A stretch of DNA of 64,000 nucleotides from JANXZS01 sp963797255 (GTDB lineage: Bacteria > Acidobacteriota > Terriglobia > Terriglobales > Acidobacteriaceae): contig CAWCOV010000015.1 in NCBI GenBank assembly GCA_963797255.1, positions 124,001 to 188,000 of the forward strand, written 5' to 3'. Position 1 is the stretch's first letter; the number at the start of each line of letters is the position of its first letter. Below are positions 46,263 to 54,541 of this stretch, piece after piece. Made by a program: the position numbers and the translations under genes. Under the pieces are notes generated by a model. It had not been told where the DNA came from, made no database searches, and saw nothing but the letters and a program-made list of their open reading frames with translations.

Positions 46263-46655
46263 ATGGACATCAAGAGGTATGGCACGGAAGGTGGCAAGGG
46301 GAGCGGTGGACAGCATCTTCCCTTTGCGCGTGCAGTCGCGGCCGATGGTTGGCTCTACGTCTCAGGTCAGGTGCCAATCCTCAACGGTGAACTAGTCAGC
46401 GGCAACATCGCCACGCAGGCTCAGGTTGCTATCGCGAATCTTCTGGCGATTCTCAGTGAAGCGGGATATGGGCCGGAACACGTAGTGCGTTGCGGCGTAT
46501 GGCTCGAAGACCCGCGCGATTTTGCCGGCTTCAATATGGTATTCAAAAAGTATTTCGGAGAGCATCCGCCTGCGCGCTTCTGCGTCGTATCCAGCATGGT
46601 GGTGGATTGCAAGGTTGAGATCGATTGCGTGGCATTCAAAACGCGCCAGGAGTGA
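46263..46655 (+). CDS. ridA: RidA-family reactive enamine/imine deaminase
   Basis: 130 residues from ATG 46263, preceded by AAGGAG. YjgF/RidA fold: LPFARAVAADGWLYVSGQVP, NLLAILSEAGYGPEHVVRCGVWLEDPRDFAGFN, then the conserved PPARFCVVSSMVVDCKVEIDCVA. The usual Arg in the substrate pocket is seen as PARFC. It hydrolyses reactive enamines or imines formed by PLP enzymes and amine oxidases, which fits the neighbouring D-amino-acid enzymes. Confidence 0.9.
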   Translation: MDIKRYGTEGGKGSGGQHLPFARAVAADGWLYVSGQVPILNGELVSGNIATQAQVAIANLLAILSEAGYGPEHVVRCGVWLEDPRDFAGFNMVFKKYFGEHPPARFCVVSSMVVDCKVEIDCVAFKTRQE

Positions 46656-46715
46656 AGTGTGCGCGGTTTATGCGCACAGCGTACCGATTTCTAAATTGTC
46701 GCCGCTATCGAGACT

Positions 46716-48065
46716 ATGATTGATTCTCACAGTATCTATCTGTTGATCTCTGCGCTGATCGCCGTCATCGGCTTGATATTGTTGATCACTGTTCGAAAGC
46801 TGAATCCATTTCTTGCCCTGTTTCTTTCCTCTCTATTTCTCGCCATCGCAGCGAGGATGCCGCTTGCTACAGTGATTCGTTCCTTCGAAGCCGGTGTGGG
46901 CTATACGCTGGGCCACATTGCCATCATCGTTGCATTAGGCACCATGCTCGGCAAAATGATGGCGGAATCAGGAGGCGCCGACCAGATTGCCCACACGCTC
47001 ATAAGACTTTTCGGTGAAAAGCGCATTTCCTGGGCGATGATGGTTATTGGACTCATTGTGGGTCTGCCCGCATTCTTTGAGGTCGGTTTTGTCCTCCTCA
47101 TCCCGATCGCATTCACCGTGGCGCGGCGTACGCGAACTTCCTTGATACTTGTTGCTTTGCCAATGGTGGCCGGTCTGTCCGTGGTTCATGGATTGGTGCC
47201 CCCACACCCCGCCGCATTACTCGCGGTAACCATTTACAAGGCAGACGTTGGGCGAACGATCTTCTACGCACTTCTGATTGGCATTCCCACAGCGATCATT
47301 GCGGGTCCGCTTTACGCCAAACTGATTGCCCCGCATGTCAGCCTCTCGGATAAAAATCCCATGGCCGCTGATTTTGTGGATCACGGGACTGAAAGCAGTT
47401 TGCCCAGTTTCGGACTTACATTGCTGACAATTCTGCTCCCAATCGTTCTTATGCTGATTGGGAGTTGGGCGGATGTAGTCTCGGTGCCAGGGAGCAGATG
47501 GAATCAGGCCATTCACCTGGTAGGCAATGACGACATGGCTTTACTGATCGGTGTACTTTTTAGCTTTCTGACATTAGGTAAGATGCGAGGCTTCTCGCGC
47601 ACGACAATCCTGCGATTCAGTAATGAGTGCCTGGCCCCTACTGCAACCATAACTCTGCTGGTAGGGGCGGGAGGCGGCTTTGGGAGGGTCCTGCAGGACA
47701 GCGGAGTCTCCCAAGCAATCATTGGCATCGCACTGCAATTTCACGTCCCGCTACTGCTGTTGGCGTGGCTCCTTGCGGCCTTAATGCGTCTCGCGACGGG
47801 TTCGGCCACTGTGGCCATGACAACGGCCGCTGGTATTGTGGCGCCGATCGCGATTCATAGTACGGGAGTTCGGCCTGAACTGTTGGCAATAGCTACGGGT
47901 GCCGGGTCTTTGATCTTTTCCCATGTCAACGATGGTGGCTTCTGGCTCGTAAAGGAATATCTCAACATGAGCGTTATCCAGACGATCAAGACCTGGTCAG
48001 TCTGCGAAACGATCATTTCGGTAACAGCGCTGATTTTTACCGTGGTTATTGCGATCGCATTTTGA
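46716..48065 (+). CDS. GntP-family permease (gluconate/D-serine type)
   Basis: 449 residues with about 12 membrane helices. Family motifs: LNPFLALFLSSLFLAIAARMP, GTMLGKMMAESGGADQIAHTLI, GLPAFFEVGFVLLIPIAFTVARRT, GLSVVHGLVPPHPAALL and SHVNDGGFWLVKEYLNMSV. GntP members carry gluconate, and DsdX carries D-serine. Between RidA and hydroxyproline epimerase a D-amino-acid or hydroxyproline-related substrate is likelier than gluconate. Confidence 0.92.
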   Translation: MIDSHSIYLLISALIAVIGLILLITVRKLNPFLALFLSSLFLAIAARMPLATVIRSFEAGVGYTLGHIAIIVALGTMLGKMMAESGGADQIAHTLIRLFGEKRISWAMMVIGLIVGLPAFFEVGFVLLIPIAFTVARRTRTSLILVALPMVAGLSVVHGLVPPHPAALLAVTIYKADVGRTIFYALLIGIPTAIIAGPLYAKLIAPHVSLSDKNPMAADFVDHGTESSLPSFGLTLLTILLPIVLMLIGSWADVVSVPGSRWNQAIHLVGNDDMALLIGVLFSFLTLGKMRGFSRTTILRFSNECLAPTATITLLVGAGGGFGRVLQDSGVSQAIIGIALQFHVPLLLLAWLLAALMRLATGSATVAMTTAAGIVAPIAIHSTGVRPELLAIATGAGSLIFSHVNDGGFWLVKEYLNMSVIQTIKTWSVCETIISVTALIFTVVIAIAF

Positions 48066-48343
48066 ATTGAGGACTTCTCATCTAGTGATCTTTCTCAGGT
48101 GTGAACCCGGTCTTTAAAAAACTTCAGGGCGACAGGCAAAACACGAACGGCCAGTCCGGTTCACGGTTCGTTAAGTTACTTGCAGTATGCGACGTGTATT
48201 CCACAAACCGGGCCTCTATTAGGGAAGAGCGAAGCGTGTTAACCCAACGTGCGTTGGTTAGCTGTGGACCAACGGGCGCCGGGTTGAATGTCGCACGAGT
48301 GCACCGTGAGACTCCATCTCTTCTCTCAGATAGAATTCTTTCC

Positions 48344-49304
48344 ATGTCTTTCCTTCGCATGCCATCTTCGTCGATTCAGGTTGTCGATTCGCACACGGCC
48401 GGCGAGCCAACGCGGGTGGTGGTCGACGGGGGGCCGGAGTTAGGTGACGACCCTCTCGCCTTACGTCTGCAACGTCTTGCCGTGGAAAATGACGCTTTCC
48501 GATCGGCGGTGGTCAATGAGCCGCGCGGCTCGGATGTAATAGTCGGCGCACTACTCTGCGAGCCGGTGGACAAGAGTTGCGCCACAGGAGTCATTTTTTT
48601 TAACAATGTCGGCTACCTGGGCATGTGCGGTCACGGCACGATCGGAGTGGTGACAACACTGGCCCATCTCGGTCGAATCAGCGCGGGAGAACACCGCATC
48701 GAAACGCCCGTGGGCGTCGTTCGTGCAACGCTTCGAACTGATGGCAGTGTGACTGTTGAGAACGTTGCGAGTTTCCGTCACCGGGCAGGCGTCACCGTGA
48801 CTGTCAATAATTTCGGAACCGTGAGTGGAGATATTGCCTGGGGAGGAAATTGGTTTTTCCTCGTGGAAGATCCTCCGCTTCGTTTGGATCTCGACAACGT
48901 GGGGCAGTTGACCGAATTTGCGTGGGCTGTTCGCGATGCGTTGCGGGAGGGTGGCGTCACAGCCGCAACAGGACAAGAGATCGACCACATCGAGCTTTCT
49001 TGCTCCTCGCATGGCGAGGGAGTAGACAGCAAGAATTTTGTCTTATGCCCCGGGAAGGCGTATGACCGTTCGCCATGTGGAACCGGCACCAGCGCAAAGC
49101 TGGCGTGTCTGGCTGCGGATGGCAAACTTGCGCCTGGCCAGATGTGGCGGCAGGCAGGCATTCTCGGCACCGTGTTTGAAGGATCGTATCAACTGCGTAG
49201 AAAGCGAACTTATACCCAGCATCACCGGCACAGCATTTATCACGGCCGAGAGCCGGCTTATTTTGAGTCATGGAGATCCATTCCTGGCGGGTATACGGGT
49301 ATGA
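48344..49304 (+). pseudogene. lhpA: 4-hydroxyproline 2-epimerase, proline-racemase family (one frameshift)
   Basis: 319 residues when rejoined. Both catalytic cysteines are present, Cys95 in GMCGHGTIG and Cys245 in SPCGTGTSA, which separates epimerases from the dehydratase branch with Thr. One extra base at about 49193 throws the end out of frame; removing it restores VESELIPSITGTAFITAESRLILSHGDPFLAGI and a stop overlapping the next ATG (ATGA). As read, the frame instead runs on into the oxidoreductase and makes a false fusion of 774 residues. The gene begins the hydroxyproline pathway, turning trans-4-hydroxy-L-proline into cis-4-hydroxy-D-proline. The 278 bp before it hold nothing recognised. 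Confidence 0.85.
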
Positions 49305-50425
49305 GCGATCTCTGGGATGTCGTCGTTATCGGTGCCGGCATTGTAGGTTCTGCCTGCGCGCTGGAGTGCGCAAAACGCGGGCTGCGGGCGGCGGTCGTCG
49401 AAGGTAAGGGCGTTGGAAGCGGAGCCACAGCAGCGGGGATGGGACACATCGTGGTGATGGATGATTCTCCGGCGCAGATGGCTCTTACGCATTATTCGCA
49501 GGCTCTGTGGAGAGAAATGTCCTCACTCCTTCCGACCAACGTCGAATATGACGCATGCGGAACGCTGTGGGTGGCAAGCGACGAGGAGGAGATGCAGGAA
49601 GTTCGACGCAAGAGCGCCCAATATGCTTCGGCCGGTATTGCTACAGAAATATTGGATAGCAAGATGCTGGCGGAGGCCGAGCCGCATTTACGACAGCCGC
49701 TCGCAGGTGCTCTGTTGGTCCCGTCAGATGCTGTGCTCTACCCGCCGTGCGCGGCTGCATTTCTGCTTGGAGAAGCGCTGCGGCTGGGCGCACGACTCTA
49801 TTCGCGAAAAGCATTGTCGGCGCGGGCGGGCAGAGTGCGGCTTGAAGATGGAACCGAGCTTTGCGCGCCGCGCATAGTGAACGCAGGAGGCGCAGATGCA
49901 GCGGAACTGGTTTCGGGATTGCCGATTCGAAAACGCAAGGGACATCTGGTGATCACGGACCGATATCCCGGATTTGTACGCCATCAGTTGGTCGAACTCG
50001 GATATTTGAAAAGTGCGCACTCTGTTTCCTCCGATTCAGTTGCGTTTAACGTACAGCCACGCAGAACCGGACAGGTTCTAATTGGTTCCTCGAGACAGTA
50101 CAACGCAGAGGATCCTGCGGTTGACGCCCAAATCCTCACCAATATGATCGAACGGGCACAGTGGTATATGCCGGACGTCGGTGCGCTCTCTGCGATTCGC
50201 GTCTGGACCGGATTTCGGGCGGCCACTCCCGATAAACTTCCACTGATCGGCCCTTGCCCCGATGACGAATCGATGTTTTTGGCGACGGGTCACGAGGGAT
50301 TAGGTATCACAACGTCGCTTGGAACTGCCTGCATCTTGGCAGATCATCTGCAAGGCATCGCGCCGAAAATTTCGATTGATCCATATTTACCGGCGCGATT
50401 TGCGAGGAGCGAGGCCCATGCGTGA
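49301..50425 (+). CDS. FAD-dependent D-hydroxyproline/D-amino-acid dehydrogenase subunit
   Basis: 374 residues of the DAO/glycine-oxidase fold. ATG 49301 overlaps the repaired epimerase stop. The FAD motif VVVIGAGIVGSACALECAKRG is at residues 8-28; ATAAGMGHIVVMDD follows, and the C-terminal FAD contact is GHEGLGITTSLGTACILADH. With the small ferredoxin-like subunit and the NAD(P)-type subunit downstream it matches the HcnABC-like layout of heteromeric D-hydroxyproline dehydrogenase (LhpBEF). It would oxidise cis-4-hydroxy-D-proline to 1-pyrroline-4-hydroxy-2-carboxylate. Confidence 0.9.
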   Translation: MSDLWDVVVIGAGIVGSACALECAKRGLRAAVVEGKGVGSGATAAGMGHIVVMDDSPAQMALTHYSQALWREMSSLLPTNVEYDACGTLWVASDEEEMQEVRRKSAQYASAGIATEILDSKMLAEAEPHLRQPLAGALLVPSDAVLYPPCAAAFLLGEALRLGARLYSRKALSARAGRVRLEDGTELCAPRIVNAGGADAAELVSGLPIRKRKGHLVITDRYPGFVRHQLVELGYLKSAHSVSSDSVAFNVQPRRTGQVLIGSSRQYNAEDPAVDAQILTNMIERAQWYMPDVGALSAIRVWTGFRAATPDKLPLIGPCPDDESMFLATGHEGLGITTSLGTACILADHLQGIAPKISIDPYLPARFARSEAHA

Positions 50426-50669
50426 GCGGTCAAATTCCCTCCTGTTGAATGTGAACGGAGTCCCGGTGACAGTGACCACGGGAACAACGGTTGCCGTCGC
50501 AATTCTGATGATAGGAGCGCCAACACGAAGATCGGTGAAAGGAGAGCCGCGCGGACCACTGTGCGGGATGGGCATTTGCTTTGAATGCCGAGCCACTATC
50601 GACGGCATACCGCATCAGCGGACCTGCCAGATCGTTTGCGCTCAGGGTATGGAGGTGCACACTTCGTGA
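50418..50669 (+). CDS. [2Fe-2S] small subunit of the D-hydroxyproline dehydrogenase (HcnA-like)
   Basis: 83 residues. Cys49, Cys54, Cys57 and Cys70 (LCGMGICFEC ... RTC) give the C-x4-C-x2-C-x12-C pattern of a plant-type [2Fe-2S] cluster. ATG 50418 lies inside the end of the preceding gene and the stop overlaps the next start, so the three subunits are translationally coupled. Role: electron relay within the complex. Confidence 0.88.
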   Translation: MRERSNSLLLNVNGVPVTVTTGTTVAVAILMIGAPTRRSVKGEPRGPLCGMGICFECRATIDGIPHQRTCQIVCAQGMEVHTS

Positions 50670-51991
50670 GCGAGTCCTTCGACATCCTTGTGGTGGGCGC
50701 TGGCCCGGCGGGCATCGCCGCGGCGATCAGCGCATCGACGTCGGGAAAGCGTGTCGGCCTCGTGGACGATAATCCGAAGCCGGGCGGGCAGATCTGGCGA
50801 AGCGGCATTCCGCAGGAAGCGCAAGCTGGGGAATGGTTCGCAAAACTCGACGACGCACCGATAGTTCGACTTCAGGGTTGGCGAGTCTTTGACCATCCTG
50901 AGCCCGGCACACTGCGAGCAGAATGTAATCAGGAATGCCGTGACTTACGCTACGAAAAACTCATTCTGGCGACCGGCGCGAGGGAACTGTTTTTGCCGTT
51001 TCCAGGATGGACGTTGCCAAACGTGATGGGTGCAGGCGCATTGGACGCGATGGTTCGGGGTGGATTACCGATTGCCGAGAAACGTGTAGTGGTCGCCGGA
51101 ACCGGTCCATTGTTGCTGGCTGTCGCGGCACATCTAGCCCGCCGTGGGGCCAAGGTCGTCGACCTTTGCGAACAAGCTCCATTGCGTAGATTCATTCCTT
51201 TTGCGGCAAATCTGTTGAGAGAACCTTCCAAGCTTGCGCAGGGTGTCGCCTACTTCACGTCGACACGCGGCACGCATTTCTGTAGCAGTTGCTGGCCGAT
51301 TGCGGCAACCGGCACGGAGAAGCTCGAATCGGTAACTCTTCAGCGGAAAGGAAGGAACTGGGATGAGCGCTGCGATTACCTGGCGTGTGGATTTCATTTA
51401 GTGCCTAATCTGGAATTAGCTGCGCTACTAGGATGCCGCATCGAAGACGGATTCGTCGCTACCGACGACCTGCTGCGAACTTCGGTAGTGGATGTATTCT
51501 GCGCGGGGGAACCGACGGGAATCGGCGGAGTGGATCTGGCATTGCTTGAGGGGAGGATGGCCGGACTGATGGCCGCTGGCAAAATGGCAGAAGCGAAAAA
51601 CTTGGCAACGCATAGAAGTCGGCGGCTCCGATTTGTTCGGGCTCTAAAGGGTGTTACTGCCCTGGATCCACAGCTAAAAAATCTGGCGACCGAGCCAACT
51701 CTAGTTTGCCGCTGTGAAGATGTTTCGTATGGCGCTTTGCGCCAACACGCTTGTTGGCGCGATGCCAAACTGCAGACGCGCTGCGGCATGGGACCTTGCC
51801 AGGGGCGTATTTGCGGCGCCGCAACCGAGTTTCTTTTCGGTTGGGATTCCGCTGCCATCGAATCCAATATTCGCCCACCGATTTTTCCTACTTTGGTTTC
51901 CAGCCTCAGGATTGCCTACAGCCAAATGCATCACGGCGACAACCTCACCCCAGCGGTTACTTCTACCAGCACCCAGAAGGAGACACCATGA
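50666..51991 (+). CDS. FAD/NAD(P)-binding subunit of the D-hydroxyproline dehydrogenase (HcnB-like)
   Basis: 441 residues from GTG 50666, which overlaps the previous stop (GTGA). Rossmann motif ILVVGAGPAGIAAAISAS at the N-terminus, a second GxGPLLLAVAAHLARRGAKVVDL near residue 140, and a C-terminal BFD-like [2Fe-2S] domain (LVCRCEDVSYGALRQ ... RCGMGPCQGRICG). This is the standard large alpha subunit of hydrogen-cyanide-synthase-like dehydrogenases. Its stop overlaps the deaminase ATG. Confidence 0.9.
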   Translation: MSESFDILVVGAGPAGIAAAISASTSGKRVGLVDDNPKPGGQIWRSGIPQEAQAGEWFAKLDDAPIVRLQGWRVFDHPEPGTLRAECNQECRDLRYEKLILATGARELFLPFPGWTLPNVMGAGALDAMVRGGLPIAEKRVVVAGTGPLLLAVAAHLARRGAKVVDLCEQAPLRRFIPFAANLLREPSKLAQGVAYFTSTRGTHFCSSCWPIAATGTEKLESVTLQRKGRNWDERCDYLACGFHLVPNLELAALLGCRIEDGFVATDDLLRTSVVDVFCAGEPTGIGGVDLALLEGRMAGLMAAGKMAEAKNLATHRSRRLRFVRALKGVTALDPQLKNLATEPTLVCRCEDVSYGALRQHACWRDAKLQTRCGMGPCQGRICGAATEFLFGWDSAAIESNIRPPIFPTLVSSLRIAYSQMHHGDNLTPAVTSTSTQKETP

Positions 51992-52905
51992 AGTGGCACG
52001 GCGTAATGCCTGCAATGACAACTTGTTTGGATGAGCGACTCCAGGTTGATCCTGCGTTTATGACGCTACATTGCCAGTGGCTGCTCGACAATGGCTGCAC
52101 CGGCATTATTTCGCTCGGCTCACTTGGCCAGGCCGCAACACTTACCTTCGAAGAAAAGAAAGCGATTTTGCAGAATATGACAGTAGCGGCTGCGGATCGT
52201 GCTCCGGTGGTCGCGGCCATCTCCGCGCTCTCGACGGAAGAGGCAGTGGCGCTGGCAAAAGCAGCAGAGCAGGCAGGTTGCTCTGGATTGATGGTTCTAC
52301 CTCCTTACGTGTATTGCGGAGATTGGCGGGAGATGAAGGCACACTTGTCTGCGGTCTTTCGCGCCACTCCGCTTTCCTGCATGCTCTATAACAATCCCGT
52401 CGCCTACGGGACGGACTTTTTGCCGGCGCAGATCGCCGAGTTAGCTGGAGAGTATGAGAATTTCGCTGCGGTAAAAGAATCCAGCACCGACGTGCGTCGG
52501 GTTACGGCCATTCGTGCGCTGACAGGAGGCCGGCTTCACGTCTTCGTGGGTGTCGATGACGCCATCGTGGAAGGCGTTGCCGCTGGAGCGGTGGGTTGGG
52601 TGGCCGGGCTGGTGAACGCCTTCCCGGCTGAGTCGGTGGCGCTGTTCAACTGGGCCATCTCGGGAAAGCAGGAGGAGGCTTTTACGCTGTGCCGTTGGTT
52701 TTTGCCGTTGCTGCGAATGGACACGGTCCCAAAATTCGTTCAACTCATCCACCAGGTACAGCAGGAGACTGGGACGGGAAATGCACGCGTGCGTCCGCCA
52801 CGTCTGCAAGTAACCGGCGCGGAACTGGAGGAGGCGCGAGCTATCATCATGGAAGCAATGCGCAATCCACCTTCGGTGCGGAGCACGGCGTTCCCGCCGC
52901 GATGA
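51988..52905 (+). CDS. DapA-family 1-pyrroline-4-hydroxy-2-carboxylate deaminase (LhpC-like)
   Basis: 305 residues of the dihydrodipicolinate synthase/N-acetylneuraminate lyase barrel. ATG 51988 follows AAGGAG and overlaps the upstream stop. Schiff-base Lys163 in FAAVKESS; GLMVLPPYVYCGDWREM and MLYNNPVAYGTDF supply the usual Tyr. In the hydroxyproline pathway this enzyme deaminates the pyrroline to 2-oxoglutarate semialdehyde. The dehydrogenase for that last step is not in this cluster. Confidence 0.88.
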   Translation: MKWHGVMPAMTTCLDERLQVDPAFMTLHCQWLLDNGCTGIISLGSLGQAATLTFEEKKAILQNMTVAAADRAPVVAAISALSTEEAVALAKAAEQAGCSGLMVLPPYVYCGDWREMKAHLSAVFRATPLSCMLYNNPVAYGTDFLPAQIAELAGEYENFAAVKESSTDVRRVTAIRALTGGRLHVFVGVDDAIVEGVAAGAVGWVAGLVNAFPAESVALFNWAISGKQEEAFTLCRWFLPLLRMDTVPKFVQLIHQVQQETGTGNARVRPPRLQVTGAELEEARAIIMEAMRNPPSVRSTAFPPR

Positions 52906-52923
52906 GGAGAGCGGGGACGGACC

Positions 52924-54423
52924 TTAAATACTGGCCGAATCTCTTTTCTTTTTCTTTCGCGCGCGAACAATGAAGTATACGGGTACGCCGAGAGCTACGA
53001 TGCCAAGTCCGGGCCAGGTCGTCGTGGGACGGTAGATAAACAAAACTACAAGAACTACGGAAGCTCCCAGGATATAAAACGCTGGCACAAGTGGATAACC
53101 CCACGTCCGATATGGGCGTTCCGCGTTCGGGCGCGTCTTTCGCAATCGAAAAAAACCAGCAACGGTGAGGATGTAAAACAGCAGTGCCGCGGAAATTACA
53201 TAGTCGAGCAGATTGCTGTAGAGGTTGCCGTACTGCCCGGAATTTGGATTGTAAGTGCGCGGAATCACGAGCAAAACGGACCAGCTTCCCTGCAAAAACA
53301 GTGCCCAACCGGGAACGCGTGCGGTATTTAATCGTTGCGCGATTGGGAAAAACAATCCGTCCCTGGCCATCGCATACGACGCCCTGGACCCTGCCAGCGT
53401 AAGGGCATTGACCGTTCCAAAGGTCGATACCATGATCGCCACAGCCATGACGTGGGCGCCATAGCGCGGGAAGATTACGCGCAACACGGCAGTCCCGACC
53501 CGATCGTCCGGTACATGCTGCATCACCTCCAACGGGAGTGTGAAAAGGTAAGCGACATTGGCAAGCAGGTAAAGAAGAATTACTGATGAGGCTCCGATGA
53601 GAAGAGACAGGGGCAAGTTCCGGTGCGGTTGTTTCACTTCCGCCGCAACAAACGTGATGTCGTGCCAGGAATCAGCCGAGAATAGCGATCCTGTTTGCGA
53701 AATGCAGATAGCCACGAATAAGCCGACGGTCGTTGCCGCCGTCAGACCCGTTGCCATTGAGATCGACGGCCGTGCCGACCAAGCAAGGTGGAAGTTCCCA
53801 TGAACCGCAGCCGAGTTTGCTCCGATCGTTAATCCAAGAACGATAAGCAGAATCAGAGCACCCACTTTTGCCACGGTGAATGCATTCTGAACCACTTTGC
53901 CATACTCCAGGCCGCGGCTGTTGGCTAACGTCAGAAGGGCGATCACCGCAATAGCAAGTGCCTGTGCAGTCGATAACGATATTGCATAGTGACTTGAGAA
54001 ATGAATGGGCCCGAGCAGGTATCGCGATTCGGAAATTGAAGGGAAAAGAACACCGGCAAACCGAGCAAATGCGATTGCAACCGCTGCAATCGTCCCCGTC
54101 TGAATCACGGTCCAAAACGTCCAGCCATAGAGAAATCCCCATAACGGAGAGAATGCTTCTCGCAGGTAGACATACATACCACCCGCATGCGGCATCATTG
54201 CCGCAAGTTCGCCGTAGGTCAAAGCGCCGCTTATCGTGAGTGCACCGGTCAGCACCCATGCGGCCAAAAGCCAACCCGCGCTGCCAATCTGGCGCGACAT
54301 CTCGGCCGAGACGATAAAGATGCCTGATCCGATCATGACGCCGATGACCATCATGACGGAATCAAATAGTCCCAGGCCCCGATGAAACGTGGGAGGGGAC
54401 ATCTCAGGTGTTTGTGATGTCAC
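52924..54423 (-). CDS. APC-family amino acid permease
   Basis: 499 residues with 12 predicted membrane helices. The family start GLFDSVMMVIGVMIGSGIFIVSAEMSRQIGSAGWLLAAW carries the GSGIF substrate motif, followed by YGELAAMMPHAGGMYVYLREAFSPLWGFLYGW. Converges on the deaminase gene with an 18-bp gap. Likely imports an amino acid such as hydroxyproline, from context only. Spacing to the GH127 gene upstream is 118 bp in the same direction. Confidence 0.92.
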   Translation of the reverse strand: MTSQTPEMSPPTFHRGLGLFDSVMMVIGVMIGSGIFIVSAEMSRQIGSAGWLLAAWVLTGALTISGALTYGELAAMMPHAGGMYVYLREAFSPLWGFLYGWTFWTVIQTGTIAAVAIAFARFAGVLFPSISESRYLLGPIHFSSHYAISLSTAQALAIAVIALLTLANSRGLEYGKVVQNAFTVAKVGALILLIVLGLTIGANSAAVHGNFHLAWSARPSISMATGLTAATTVGLFVAICISQTGSLFSADSWHDITFVAAEVKQPHRNLPLSLLIGASSVILLYLLANVAYLFTLPLEVMQHVPDDRVGTAVLRVIFPRYGAHVMAVAIMVSTFGTVNALTLAGSRASYAMARDGLFFPIAQRLNTARVPGWALFLQGSWSVLLVIPRTYNPNSGQYGNLYSNLLDYVISAALLFYILTVAGFFRLRKTRPNAERPYRTWGYPLVPAFYILGASVVLVVLFIYRPTTTWPGLGIVALGVPVYFIVRARKKKKRDSASI

Positions 54424-54541
54424 GGTTGCCGCGATTCTTGAGACTGGTATTTGGGCCTTCGACTTTCAATATATCGAAGCAAGTTCTCTGCGAAATTATT
54501 AGCCGTAATAAGACTAATAGAAGTGATAGTTCTCACAACAT

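Noticed and set aside
48101..50425. A 774-codon open frame fusing proline racemase to an FAD oxidoreductase
   Set aside because: The racemase C-terminal motifs (ELIPSITGTAFITAESRL) are in another frame, and that frame's stop overlaps a proper ATG for the oxidoreductase. A one-base insertion near 49193 makes the false fusion.
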